NCBI GenBank assembly: GCA_002426795.1
Contig: DINQ01000024.1
Coordinates: 123,394 to 187,393 of the forward strand
Length of the DNA: 64,000 nucleotides
Direction of reading: 5' to 3'
Source of the DNA: Bacteroidales bacterium UBA5536
GTDB taxonomy: Bacteria > Bacteroidota > Bacteroidia > Bacteroidales > F082
Each line of letters opens with the position of its first letter. The first letter of the stretch is position 1. The translations under genes were made by a program, and so were the position numbers. Shown here in pieces: positions 9,613 to 17,251 of this stretch. Below the pieces are notes generated by a model. The model did no database searches, was not told the DNA's origin, and saw only the letters and a program-made list of their open reading frames with translations.

Positions 9613-10062
9613 CTCTACCAGATTTTCCTTCGGAGCTGTCATCCTCAGGGTGTGTATCAATCTGATAGAGTTCGTAAAAGCCCCTGCATTGTTTAACACA
9701 ATCACCACAGAAATCAATGACAGTAGCCTGTCTGGTTTTAGCCTCCAGAGTAAATACTTTGACAGTAGACCCGAGAAAAGTTTTATTTTCAACCGGTTAT
9801 TGAGGGTAGCGATGGCAATTATTCGGCATAACAATTTTGCATTTTCCGGAATACTCGCATAGACTGTTCCAACAGCACCCGCCCCGTCAAGCTGCAAATC
9901 ATTAAGCTTGAGTTGAGTCACGTATTTGCTGATATTGAGCAGGGTTCCCAGATAGGATTGTTGCATTGTAAAACGAAATAACCCGACCTTGAAACTTATG
10001 CCTTTCCCTAGCATTGTGTCAACAGCTTGTCCTTCAATCATTAGCTTTTCAGTGTCTTTCAT
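9598..10062 (-). CDS. Tail assembly chaperone (gpG-like)
   Basis: 154 residues, between the tail tube gene and the tape measure gene, where tail chaperones lie. Helix-rich with a hydrophobic YLLWRLKPDRLLSL core and the ending MTAPKENLVEMQKD. Translation probably also yields a longer product by -1 frameshift into the frame ending at 9407 (separate entry). The chaperone coats the tape measure protein before the tube polymerises. The -1 register is also open from about 9800 onward, so the overlap of the two frames is long and leaves some doubt about the exact slip position. Confidence 0.72.
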   Translation of the reverse strand: MKDTEKLMIEGQAVDTMLGKGISFKVGLFRFTMQQSYLGTLLNISKYVTQLKLNDLQLDGAGAVGTVYASIPENAKLLCRIIAIATLNNRLKIKLFSGLLSKYLLWRLKPDRLLSLISVVIVLNNAGAFTNSIRLIHTLRMTAPKENLVEMQKD

Positions 10063-10071
10063 ATCAAAGCA

Positions 10072-10108
10072 TTAAAAAGAAAAGCCCCCAACCTTGAGAG
10101 CTTTTCTT
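10072..10108 (-). terminator. Intrinsic terminator after the tail tube gene
   Basis: Inverted repeat AAGAAAAGC (10077-10085) / GCTTTTCTT (10100-10108). Read on the minus strand the hairpin follows the stop of the tail tube gene and ends in a T-rich run. It sits between the tube gene and the chaperone gene, so partial termination would give more tube protein than chaperone and tape measure, as needed for assembly. Confidence 0.7.
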
Positions 10109-10120
10109 GTTGGGTTTGTG

Positions 10121-10627
10121 TTAGGAAACAACCTTGCTGATTCTGATTGGTGCCTCTCCCTCTTTTGTTGGAGTGAGTACTTTTGCTTTGATACGCACAA
10201 GACCAGCCTCTTTTTTCGAAAAGTTAACGTCAAGCCGAGCCTGGATCCTTGCCCTGGTAATCTCGTACTTAATATTCTTTTTCGAAATAAGCTCAATTGA
10301 TTGCTCAATTTCCGGAATATCAGCAGGACCACTCCATACTGCCTGGTCGCCGGTTCCGGATACTGTACCACCCATCACCTTAACAAGTGTATCTGGGGTC
10401 ATGTCAAGAATAGCCCATTCGAGCGTAGTTGCCCCTTTAACACTCAGCGATTCAACCGGATCATCTGTTTCCTCAACAAAGAAATCTGTTGTTTCGCCTT
10501 CCTCTTGAGAGAGGATGGCTGTACTTTCGAAGGTATTGCCGACAGCAGCAAGCGAAAGTCCCATGCCGCCATCAGATTCAATGTCACCAATTTTCAAGCT
10601 TTTCAGCCCAATTGTAATACGTTCCAT
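10121..10627 (-). CDS. Major tail (tube) protein
   Basis: 168 residues, located between the tail-completion gene and the chaperone gene, the usual place of the tube protein. The sequence is beta-rich (MERITIGLKSLKIGDIESDGG at the start, repeated strand-like segments, RIKAKVLTPTKEGEAPI near the end) without membrane or catalytic motifs. A strong terminator follows, which fits a highly expressed structural gene. Assignment is by order, size and composition. Confidence 0.72.
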   Translation of the reverse strand: MERITIGLKSLKIGDIESDGGMGLSLAAVGNTFESTAILSQEEGETTDFFVEETDDPVESLSVKGATTLEWAILDMTPDTLVKVMGGTVSGTGDQAVWSGPADIPEIEQSIELISKKNIKYEITRARIQARLDVNFSKKEAGLVRIKAKVLTPTKEGEAPIRISKVVS

Positions 10628-10638
10628 TATTCAAGTTT

Positions 10639-11046
10639 TTAGTTATTTTCATTTGTGAATAGCACCTCAATTCTGAGGTTGATGTAATGCTGATTTTCAT
10701 CAGCTTGTAAGACGTTTTGATTCTGTAGATAGAAATAGTATCCATCGCCAGCATAATCACTCAGCATGTCAACAAGATCATTCGCTATATCTTTGATCCG
10801 TTTAGTGTTTGCCATTGAAGTTGACTTTCCTTGGATGTTCGCAACAAGGTCAGGCACATAGCAATTGACGTTTACTACACACTTCTGAATTGATTCAGTT
10901 GTAATAGAAAGAGCATTGATAACAATATCCTCAACTTTGCTTCCAAAAGGTCTGGTAAGTTTGTAGATACCACCGCTTACAAAACCCTTGTAGTAAGTGT
11001 TAATCCTGCCCCAGATCAAATCAACAGCCTCCAGTGAATGTCTCAT
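10639..11046 (-). CDS. Tail completion / terminator-like protein
   Basis: 135 residues, in the slot between the HK97 gp10-like gene (overlap 4 bases) and the tail tube gene, where tail terminator proteins (gpU/gp17 class) lie. It begins MRHSLEAVDLIWGRINTYYKG and has an alternating helix and strand pattern; no motif allows a stronger claim. Family role: caps the tube and joins it to the head connector. Confidence 0.55.
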   Translation of the reverse strand: MRHSLEAVDLIWGRINTYYKGFVSGGIYKLTRPFGSKVEDIVINALSITTESIQKCVVNVNCYVPDLVANIQGKSTSMANTKRIKDIANDLVDMLSDYAGDGYYFYLQNQNVLQADENQHYINLRIEVLFTNENN

Positions 11047-11519
11047 ATCTTCATTCTTTTGATCTGTTGTTTGAGCTTTCTGATTGCCGGAGGTAAAGCT
11101 TGCTTTGCTGCATATTCTGTACTGGTCAAAACATCCCGACCTCGCGACTCAACAGCCAGAGCATAATCCATCCCAGCAACGAAAATCATGGCATATCCTT
11201 CTTTGTGTTTGGCAGACAATTGTTGAGCATAGGACTTGCCTATTTCAAATCCACTCTTTTCAGAGCTTACCGGCCCTTTCACACGCTGAAAATCCTCCTT
11301 AACTACCTGACCATTATGTACAATTACATACCCAATTGAGCTTCTTAGGTTTCCTGTCTGATCACGGAAACCCATCTCTGCAGGAATACTTCTCGCATAA
11401 TTCACGAGATCTTCACCCAAATAAGCCAGCTGCAATACAATTGCCTGGTCGACACGTTGCCTTACTTTGCGAAAATGAGCTTTCAGATCACCGATTCCAC
11501 CCTTGTGTTTTATACCCAT
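11043..11519 (-). CDS. HK97 gp10-like head-tail joining protein
   Basis: 158 residues. The segment after a basic N-terminal helix, DLVNYARSIPAEMGFRDQTGNLRSSIGY, is the characteristic start of HK97-gp10-like proteins (A.....P..TG.LR.SI). It overlaps the next gene upstream by 10 bases and the downstream one by 4, as in tightly packed head-tail operons. It acts during joining of heads to tails. Confidence 0.75.
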   Translation of the reverse strand: MGIKHKGGIGDLKAHFRKVRQRVDQAIVLQLAYLGEDLVNYARSIPAEMGFRDQTGNLRSSIGYVIVHNGQVVKEDFQRVKGPVSSEKSGFEIGKSYAQQLSAKHKEGYAMIFVAGMDYALAVESRGRDVLTSTEYAAKQALPPAIRKLKQQIKRMKI

Positions 11520-11830
11520 ATCTTCACGTTTTTATCGTCTTTAACAATATGAATAACCACACCTTCAGCCCTTACAGACTGGTTCTGATCGAGAACAACA
11601 ACTGATTCTCCGACTGAAAGATTACTATACAATTCCGGTAGGTAAATTTTCCAGCTGTAGATTACCTGTTGGCCATCAACAACGAGTGAATTTCTTGCAG
11701 ATGAGGGTTCAGCACGGCACAAACCAATATTCACGAATTCATCAGACTGAGCAACAAAATCCCCATCTTCATTTAAAGAAGTTGAGGTTGAAGCACGCTT
11801 GACGTATAGTGTATGTTTATACCTTGACAT
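11510..11830 (-). CDS. Head-tail adaptor-like protein
   Basis: 106 residues: a compact beta-barrel-like protein (LYVKRASTSTSLNEDGDFV near the start, GESVVVLDQNQSVRAEGVV near the end). Its size and place between the gp6/gp15-like connector and the gp10-like gene fit the stopper/adaptor class (SPP1 gp16-like). No diagnostic residues are visible; assignment rests on synteny. Confidence 0.55.
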   Translation of the reverse strand: MSRYKHTLYVKRASTSTSLNEDGDFVAQSDEFVNIGLCRAEPSSARNSLVVDGQQVIYSWKIYLPELYSNLSVGESVVVLDQNQSVRAEGVVIHIVKDDKNVKIWV

Positions 11831-11833
11831 TAT

Positions 11834-12154
11834 CTACCATCTGTTAGAACCATCTTGGATTGTAATTGATTGAACAAACCCGGAAGGATCAAGACCAGCT
11901 GTTTTGCATAGCGTTTTAAGGCGCTCCTTCAATCCTTCCCTGTTATAACCCTGTGTAAAGCCACCTTCACTTTCATTGCTAAGGGAAAGAAATCGACTCA
12001 GCACATTTACAGCTGATTTTGCAATCAGTGAAACAGAGCTATAATCATCCCCCGGAACAAGTCCGGCATCAGCCAGTGCCTTTTCTGCAATGTTTTGAGC
12101 TACAGTATAAGGTTCACATTCGGCTCTTAATGCTTCCAGGTTTGTCATAACCAA
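11834..12154 (-). CDS. Head-tail connector (gp6/gp15-like)
   Basis: 106 residues, predicted mainly helical (EALRAECEPYTVAQNIAEKALADAGL), immediately downstream of the major capsid gene. The helical SPP1 gp15 / HK97 gp6 adaptor sits at this point in comparable operons and forms the ring under the portal. Two adjacent start codons (residues 1 and 3) are possible. Family assignment is by length, helicity and order. Confidence 0.55.
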   Translation of the reverse strand: MVMTNLEALRAECEPYTVAQNIAEKALADAGLVPGDDYSSVSLIAKSAVNVLSRFLSLSNESEGGFTQGYNREGLKERLKTLCKTAGLDPSGFVQSITIQDGSNRW

Positions 12155-12164
12155 TCACCTTTTA

Positions 12165-13283
12165 TTAACTACCAGTGCTGGCAATGTTCAGGGAAACAAT
12201 ACCATCGATAGCTGTTAACACAGGTACCGCACGGCTTGAAGCCTGAGTCATTTCAGCAGCAAGTTCATTTTTACTCTCACCGGTTCTCCATTGAGCAACG
12301 ACGATGTTACCACGGTCATAATTTGAGTACGAAACGTTTTCTTCTGGCATGATCTGAGAATCTTCAAAAGCTGTCTTCACAACTCCCAGTTTGCCGGCAG
12401 GGACAAAAACAACACGGTCGCTGTTCCATGGGTTCACGGTTGTACGCTTCCCATTTACAAGCACATCGTTTTGCTTCTTAACCACCATAACAGGTGGCAA
12501 TCCAAAGCGCTGGAACTGCTCATTCATAAAGTCGAGCATTAAGGGAGTGTTCTGCTTATCGGTACCATAAATTGCCTTTTTGATGGTCGTAAACCTTGCC
12601 AGGCGCAACATAGTTTCATTGCTCATAAGCATAGCACCAAAAGTTACCTTGTCCGCAAATGCATTTACAACAGTGCTCATGTCCTCAAAGGGATCAGCAG
12701 TAGTCAGGTTTGCATCGTTCCAAATCTTTGACACGAACTTCTTGTTTGCTGCAGGCAATTGATAGTTGATCGTAAAACGTCTGCCATCGGGGTTGTTGGA
12801 TGAGGTGAAAGAAGCTACACCATCATTCGACAAGGCACCCAACAGGATGTGATCCAGGCGATCTTTGACACCGCGCACAGCATCAGCAACATTGGCAAAC
12901 ATTGTTTCCTGGAGCTTTTGCAACTTGGCCGAATCTGAAATACGAGATGTCTCAAGCATTTGGATAAGGCTACGGAGCTTGTTTGCTTCCATGGGAAACT
13001 TATGACCAATACGTGGGATTTGACCTGAGAATGTTCCAAGACCGTCGGAGCTTCTCAGTGGTGTCGCAGCATTGTCACCAATGACCGAAGCCAAAACAGT
13101 GAGCTTGTAGGCACCCATGATTTCTTCAAAACTCAAACCCATTTGGGGAGCATCCCAGTCCATGAACTGGTCAGTATAGGACTTGGCAAAAAGCTGTTTT
13201 TGCTTTTCGCTTGCCTGGTCAAAAGTGATCTGGACCAGCTTGGTCAGGTCACCGAAAGTATCAGAATTAAAAAAACTTTTCAT
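12165..13283 (-). CDS. Major capsid protein
   Basis: 372 residues, downstream of scaffold-like and decoration-like genes and upstream of connector genes. The sequence has the mix expected of an HK97-fold shell protein: N-terminal helix-rich arm (KLVQITFDQASEKQKQLFAKSY), a long loop region and a C-terminal strand region (QAS SRAVPVLTAIDGI). Residues ASVIGDNAATPLRSSDGLG may be the extended loop. It forms the icosahedral shell. No maturation-protease gene is seen nearby; proteolysis may be absent or supplied by another protein. Confidence 0.72.
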   Translation of the reverse strand: MKSFFNSDTFGDLTKLVQITFDQASEKQKQLFAKSYTDQFMDWDAPQMGLSFEEIMGAYKLTVLASVIGDNAATPLRSSDGLGTFSGQIPRIGHKFPMEANKLRSLIQMLETSRISDSAKLQKLQETMFANVADAVRGVKDRLDHILLGALSNDGVASFTSSNNPDGRRFTINYQLPAANKKFVSKIWNDANLTTADPFEDMSTVVNAFADKVTFGAMLMSNETMLRLARFTTIKKAIYGTDKQNTPLMLDFMNEQFQRFGLPPVMVVKKQNDVLVNGKRTTVNPWNSDRVVFVPAGKLGVVKTAFEDSQIMPEENVSYSNYDRGNIVVAQWRTGESKNELAAEMTQASSRAVPVLTAIDGIVSLNIASTGS

Positions 13284-13301
13284 TGTTTATTCTCCTTTAG
13301 G

Positions 13302-13913
13302 TTAGAGTGAATCAGAATAACGGATATGCGGGTTCACTGTCAGGTAATTATTGGTTACCAGTGAGCTTGGAACGGGCAATACGCGATTAGCATACAGAAC
13401 TGCATCTTTCGATACATCAATACCAGTCACACCGCTGTTAACTTTGATATCAGCAATTGTAACCCCGTTGAAAGCACCAATGAAAGCCGGTGAGCTCTCA
13501 TCGTTAATCACTTCGGAAATTACATCACCAACGGCCAAATCAGGGATTTCAGCAGAAAGCGTTACCACACCTTCACTGATTGCAGAGATTGTAATTTCAG
13601 TGTCAGGATCTTCTCCTTCACCTGCAATTACATGTACCATGTCACCTACATAAAAAGGATTCGACAGGTACTCATCATGTTCAAGAGTAACGATTTTGGC
13701 ATCTTCAGCATCTATGGCCGTTACCCGTGCCGATTTTAAGACGCTGACCTTGCGGGTTGACTCGTTTATAATCGCGAGTGTTCCGGCAGGAATGATGGCT
13801 CCTACAGCAAAGTTTTGACTGGCAGTGTCAAGTTCAAACCCGCCTAATACAAGAGCGGGAGGATTGACAAACACCGGGCGACCTCCGCCATAGCTGTTTT
13901 TTTGAAAGTTCAT
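13302..13913 (-). CDS. Probable head decoration or minor head protein
   Basis: 203 residues, between the scaffold-like gene and the capsid gene. The body is rich in short beta segments and acidic (GEGEDPDTEITISAISEG), like small beta-barrel decoration proteins such as lambda gpD or HK97-like head-fibre bases. The N-terminus has a GGGRPVF motif. No enzyme motifs. The role is inferred from position directly before the major capsid gene. Confidence 0.5.
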   Translation of the reverse strand: MNFQKNSYGGGRPVFVNPPALVLGGFELDTASQNFAVGAIIPAGTLAIINESTRKVSVLKSARVTAIDAEDAKIVTLEHDEYLSNPFYVGDMVHVIAGEGEDPDTEITISAISEGVVTLSAEIPDLAVGDVISEVINDESSPAFIGAFNGVTIADIKVNSGVTGIDVSKDAVLYANRVLPVPSSLVTNNYLTVNPHIRYSDSL

Positions 13914-13943
13914 TGAATTTCAAGTTTTTGTTCAACAATTATT

Positions 13944-14561
13944 TTATTCCACTGCATACTTGTCGACAAGCGAACCAGCCATTTGCTTGAGTTCTTCATC
14001 TTTTGTAACAAGTGCACCACTTTGTACCTTACCCGAAAGCCCTTGGTTAACAAGTTCCTGTTTGATGTCGGTAAGAAATGTGTTAATCCCTGCATCATCG
14101 AGATCATCAGGAACAACAACACCTTTCATGCGCCAATCTGGAATACCAAGTTCTTTCACTTTGGCGGATACCGTAGCTGCCCTGGTTTCTTTTACCTTTT
14201 CCGCTCTGAACCCTTGATTCTCTTTTTCCAGAGCTTCAATTTTTTTTGCCTGTTCCTCTTTCCATGCTTTGAACCATTCTGGCTCATCAGTTTTCGGAGG
14301 ATCTGCAGGCTTTGGAGGATCAGCAGGTTTCTTTTTCAAGTCTTCCAGTTCCTTTGATTTTGCACTCAGTTCAGTCCGAACCTTGTCAATGTCGCCCTGG
14401 AATGCTTTGAGCAGCGTTTCGACCCCGGCAATACCGGTTTCAATGTCTTCTTCTTTGGCAATGGTTTTACTCAGGTACTCAGCAACCCCATCAAAAGCTT
14501 TGTCGCCGAACCCCAGGTTTGAGTACTTGGTTTTCAGCGCAGATAAGATTTTCAATTTCAT
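13944..14561 (-). CDS. Scaffold-like protein
   Basis: 205 residues, highly charged with a central coiled coil (KVRTELSAKSKELEDLKKK, then a Pro/Lys linker with a PPKPADPPK repeat, then KKIEALEKENQGFR). This composition and its place ahead of the capsid gene match phage scaffolding proteins (GP20 type), which guide shell assembly and leave. The upstream neighbour of the late operon is 10.8 kb away across the cargo island, so the gene must be read through the island or have its own promoter; I see no clear minus-strand promoter between 14562 and 14760. Confidence 0.68.
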   Translation of the reverse strand: MKLKILSALKTKYSNLGFGDKAFDGVAEYLSKTIAKEEDIETGIAGVETLLKAFQGDIDKVRTELSAKSKELEDLKKKPADPPKPADPPKTDEPEWFKAWKEEQAKKIEALEKENQGFRAEKVKETRAATVSAKVKELGIPDWRMKGVVVPDDLDDAGINTFLTDIKQELVNQGLSGKVQSGALVTKDEELKQMAGSLVDKYAVE

Positions 14562-14700
14562 TTGATCGAATGATTTGATTGATACTATTTAGATTGTAAA
14601 TATAAATCCTTTAATTGGTGTGTTTTTTGAACTCATATAAATAAAACATGTTATTACTGATATTCAGTTACTATACAAAATTCAAAAAAATCATTTTAAA

Positions 14701-14732
14701 TTTGTTTTATTTAATATATTATTGTAAATTCG
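14701..14732 (+). promoter_or_regulatory. Bacteroidota-type promoter for the plus-strand cargo genes
   Basis: TTTG at 14701-14704, a 20-bp spacer, and TAAATTCG at 14725-14732 match the Bacteroidota consensus TTTG / N19-21 / TAnnTTTG with one mismatch in the -7 box. The predicted start site is near 14739, about 20 bases before the ATG at 14760. The surrounding 200 bp are very A/T rich. Confidence 0.6.
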
Positions 14733-14759
14733 TAATGAATAACAAAAAAACCTATCAAA

Positions 14760-14984
14760 ATGACAGTCGAAAAATTGATCGAAATGCTTGAGGGAATGAA
14801 TCCAGAAGCTGAAGTAAGATTTGCCAGTCAACCCAGCTGGCCATTTGAATACACCATCTCCGATCTCTCCGCATTCACAGGGGAAGAGGAATCGAATGAT
14901 GAAAACTGTGATGTGGTTTACCTCATCGAGGGAGACCAGATCGGATATCTTCCGGAGAAGGTTAAGTATGAAATTGGATGGTAA
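14760..14984 (+). CDS. Small acidic phage-associated protein of unknown function
   Basis: 74 residues, strongly acidic, first gene of the plus-strand cargo run and directly behind a Bacteroidota-type promoter. The start MTVEKLIEMLEGMNPEAEVRF resembles a helical small-protein family common on phages and conjugative elements; function unknown. It is opposite in strand to the late genes around it, so it is likely expressed separately, perhaps in the lysogen. Confidence 0.65.
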   Translation: MTVEKLIEMLEGMNPEAEVRFASQPSWPFEYTISDLSAFTGEEESNDENCDVVYLIEGDQIGYLPEKVKYEIGW

Positions 14985-15030
14985 TTAATAACTGAGCCGG
15001 AGTAACAGCCGGCTCTTAACATTTAAAGCT

Positions 15031-15363
15031 ATGAACACAGCAAGCCTTCAATCCGTAATTATGCAGCAAAACCCGATTACGCCTGTAGTCGGGATGAAAG
15101 CATGCAAGGTATTCTACACAGATCGGTATCCGGTAACAGTTGTAGAAATTATCTCAAAAAATGAGATAAGAGTCAAGCCAAACGAATACAAGGTGCTTGA
15201 TCACTTTGGAGAAGTATATGAGGTTGGCAGCATTAGAGATGTGTCATATTTCGAAGCCTTCACAAAAAGAAAAAATGGCCGGTGGGTAAAAAAGGGAAGC
15301 GATATGAACGGAATCTCACTTGCTCTTAACACCCATGCAATGAGAATTGATCCAAATTTCTAA
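15031..15363 (+). CDS. Hypothetical protein
   Basis: 110 residues, 46 bases after the previous gene and overlapping nothing. Contains beta-strand-like stretches (KVFYTDRYPVTVVEIIS, then IRVKPNEYKVL) and a basic C-terminal part; small DNA- or RNA-binding fold possible but not shown. A short GC-rich inverted repeat (GAGCCGG...CCGGCTC, about 14994-15015) lies in front of it. Function unknown. Confidence 0.6.
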   Translation: MNTASLQSVIMQQNPITPVVGMKACKVFYTDRYPVTVVEIISKNEIRVKPNEYKVLDHFGEVYEVGSIRDVSYFEAFTKRKNGRWVKKGSDMNGISLALNTHAMRIDPNF

Positions 15364-15379
15364 CATAAAACCAAAAGCA

Positions 15380-15703
15380 ATGAAAACAATTAAACTTATC
15401 GGTAGTCTTGACCTGGACCTTCTAAAACTTAATCTCAAAGAGGGTGACATTGTTTCTGCCAGACCAGACCCAAACAGCAAAGTTGGAGCTATGTGGTTCC
15501 AGGTTGAACATACAGATTGTGTGGTGTGGCCACAGAATTATGTTATAATTTCAACCTGCAGCTGGTGCGGGAAACAGTTTGAGGGCAAAGGGTTTCTTAA
15601 GAAGTCAAACAGCAGTAAAACATTTTGCTCTGATGCATGCCATAGTTCTGACTATGAGCAATACCATGACAACTTCATGAGTGATGCCGATCCTGGATTA
15701 TAG
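15380..15703 (+). CDS. Small protein with C-terminal zinc-finger-like motif
   Basis: 107 residues from the ATG at 15380 (an earlier ATG at 15347 would overlap the previous gene; the later start is preferred because it has an A-rich leader). The C-terminal half has CSWCGKQF ... FCSDACH, a treble-clef-like zinc-binding arrangement of four Cys. The N-terminal half mixes strands and contains WFQVEHTDCVVWPQNY. It may bind nucleic acid. Ends 2 bases before the methylase-like gene, so probably co-translated. Confidence 0.6.
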   Translation: MKTIKLIGSLDLDLLKLNLKEGDIVSARPDPNSKVGAMWFQVEHTDCVVWPQNYVIISTCSWCGKQFEGKGFLKKSNSSKTFCSDACHSSDYEQYHDNFMSDADPGL

Positions 15704-15705
15704 CC

Positions 15706-16512
15706 ATGGCCAAGACAAGAGATTTTCCACACGCTTTAAGGCACTTCGTAAAAGCACTCAACTCCTTCAGAGGCTATTGGTATGACTATGATATCTTTCG
15801 CGACTTTATTGATTATATAACAGCCTCTATGCTGTGGGAAGGAGACAAAGAACTTGCTGAAAAGCTAAAGGATCAATACAAGGATGATTACCCCAGATTT
15901 GCCGATCTGTTCCGGGCGTTGGTTACCACCATGCACGACAATCTCGGTGAAGAAATGGACTGGTACGATGCACTGGGAACGCTTTATGAGGAAATTTCAT
16001 CCTCAAGCAAAGCCTCCTTCCTTGGGCAGTTCTTCACACCCCCAACAGTATGTGACTTCATGGCTCAGATACAACAGCCACTGGAGGAATGTGGTGATAA
16101 AAAAACCGGATTAACAGTAAATGACCCCGCAAGTGGATCCGGTAGGCTCTTGCTAGCCTTTAACAAAGTCGCTCCTGGCAACTACCTGGTTGGACAGGAC
16201 AAAGATCCTATCTGTACGAAAATGACAGCCATCAATCTAGCGCTTCATGGTTGTAAAGGCCAGGCACTAAATGGCGATAGTCTTTGGCCTAATGACTTTG
16301 TGTTTGGCTATGAAGTAAACCCAATGATTTATATCACCGGCGGCATTCCACACCTTAAACCTCTTTCAAAAGAACAGTCCATGGCTTTTCAATTGTGGCA
16401 CAACGAAAATGGCGAACCCAAAACAGTCAATGGCCACGTAAAGGAAAAGCTCCCAGAAACAACAATTCCAGAACCGGTTTATATGCCCGGTATGCAATTA
16501 ACACTTTTTTAA
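15706..16512 (+). CDS. HsdM-like N6-adenine DNA methylase, motif IV degenerate
   Basis: 268 residues. SLGQFFTP-type start of the catalytic domain (FLGQFFTPP at about 105-113) and AdoMet motif I DPASGSGRLLL (from residue 140) are those of type I HsdM-like methylases, followed by QDKDPICTKMTAINLALHG. The catalytic NPPY/F motif expected 60-80 residues later is absent; the corresponding place reads NPMIYITGG. Either the enzyme is inactive or acts otherwise. Also much shorter than HsdM (~500 residues): no specificity-subunit gene is near. Role could be DNA protection or only AdoMet binding. Confidence 0.72.
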   Translation: MAKTRDFPHALRHFVKALNSFRGYWYDYDIFRDFIDYITASMLWEGDKELAEKLKDQYKDDYPRFADLFRALVTTMHDNLGEEMDWYDALGTLYEEISSSSKASFLGQFFTPPTVCDFMAQIQQPLEECGDKKTGLTVNDPASGSGRLLLAFNKVAPGNYLVGQDKDPICTKMTAINLALHGCKGQALNGDSLWPNDFVFGYEVNPMIYITGGIPHLKPLSKEQSMAFQLWHNENGEPKTVNGHVKEKLPETTIPEPVYMPGMQLTLF

Positions 16513-16524
16513 ACAAATACAAAT

Positions 16525-16713
16525 ATGAAAATCAGAGAGATTAAAGTAAGAGAGTTCATTGAATCGAAACGAAAAGGCCGGCCAAGTTATTCAAAGCCTT
16601 CCACAAAGCCTCAGCTTGTCCTAACAGGTCTGTGGCTTAAAGAAGCTGGTATAGATGCCGGTAATACAGTTAAAATTCAAGTTCTCGAAGATCGACTGGT
16701 TATAACCGCCTAG
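16525..16713 (+). CDS. SymE-like toxin family protein
   Basis: 62 residues. The C-terminal segment (PQLVLTGLWLKEAGIDAGN, then IQVLEDRLVIT) fits the SymE domain, a swapped-hairpin AbrB-like fold found in the SOS-induced type I toxin SymE of Escherichia coli. The N-terminal ~25 residues are basic. Starts 12 bases after the methylase-like gene. Any antitoxin would be an antisense RNA and cannot be recognised by eye; I see no protein antitoxin next to it. Confidence 0.7.
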   Translation: MKIREIKVREFIESKRKGRPSYSKPSTKPQLVLTGLWLKEAGIDAGNTVKIQVLEDRLVITA

Positions 16714-16813
16714 GTTACTGCCATAAATCTTTTTAGCAGGCAAATTTTGTCTGCTACTTTAGTCCCTCTTTCCATTCGAAAATTCTATATTTACAATCGC
16801 TAACCAATAACCC

Positions 16814-17062
16814 ATGACCAGACAGCAACGTAAAATCTTTCACCTTGAGTTTAAGCGGACTCAACAGCATTTCTACTACGGCAGCATTGCCGCAATCTTT
16901 GATAACTTTAAACCAGACGAGATTGGCGTTACAGCAGAAACTTTCTATTACAACCACAACTTTGAGTTTGGCCCATACCAGAATGAGATCGTAATTATCA
17001 GGTTCGGTTATCTTAAAACCAAAGAGGGTGGCAGAGGGAAGAAAACAGAAATGAAACGATAG
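16814..17062 (+). CDS. Hypothetical protein
   Basis: 82 residues, 100 bases after the SymE-like gene; compact alpha/beta sequence with aromatic pairs (HFYYGSIAAIFDNF, then IVIIRFGYLKT) and a basic tail. No recognised family. It is the last gene of the small-gene run before the A/T-richer methyltransferase cassette. Confidence 0.55.
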   Translation: MTRQQRKIFHLEFKRTQQHFYYGSIAAIFDNFKPDEIGVTAETFYYNHNFEFGPYQNEIVIIRFGYLKTKEGGRGKKTEMKR

Positions 17063-17251
17063 CCAAACTAATAACTTCTATTTATTAGAAATATCATTTT
17101 ACATTAGCGTAAATATTAATAAATCACGATAATAAACAGAATGCAAATCAATTAACCTAAAAAATTTCCGATTAACAGTTTTCTTTAAAACTAAAGTTGG
17201 CTATTTAGTATTAAAACCTTTATTTTGCTTAATACAATATTGAAAAACTTT
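17063..17251. other. A/T-rich spacer
   Basis: About 190 bases with very high A/T content and no convincing gene; the composition change from the preceding genes continues through 20.5 kb. Only a possible promoter near its right end (17198-17227) was noted. Confidence 0.5.
17198..17227 (+). promoter_or_regulatory. Possible promoter of the methyltransferase-nuclease-ATPase operon
   Basis: TTG (17198-17200) followed about 20 bases later by TATTTTG (17221-17227), close to the Bacteroidota TTTG / TAnnTTTG pattern but one base short in the -7 box. The predicted transcript would start about 17234, 18 bases before the ATG at 17252. Confidence 0.4.

Noticed and set aside
9613..9800. Upstream part of the -1 frame (with CGDC and EDDSSEGKSG) as a separate gene
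   Set aside because: It has no start codon, begins after a stop within the chaperone gene, and overlaps fully with the longer frame that fits the chaperone. Only its last ~65 codons fit a GT extension.
10134..10642. Long plus-strand frames opposite the tail tube gene
   Set aside because: Antisense shadows with low-complexity Ser/Thr translations, no leader and no family resemblance.
17225..17251. TTG start for the methyltransferase
   Set aside because: The ATG at 17252 is next to an A-rich leader and the TTG falls in a promoter-like box.
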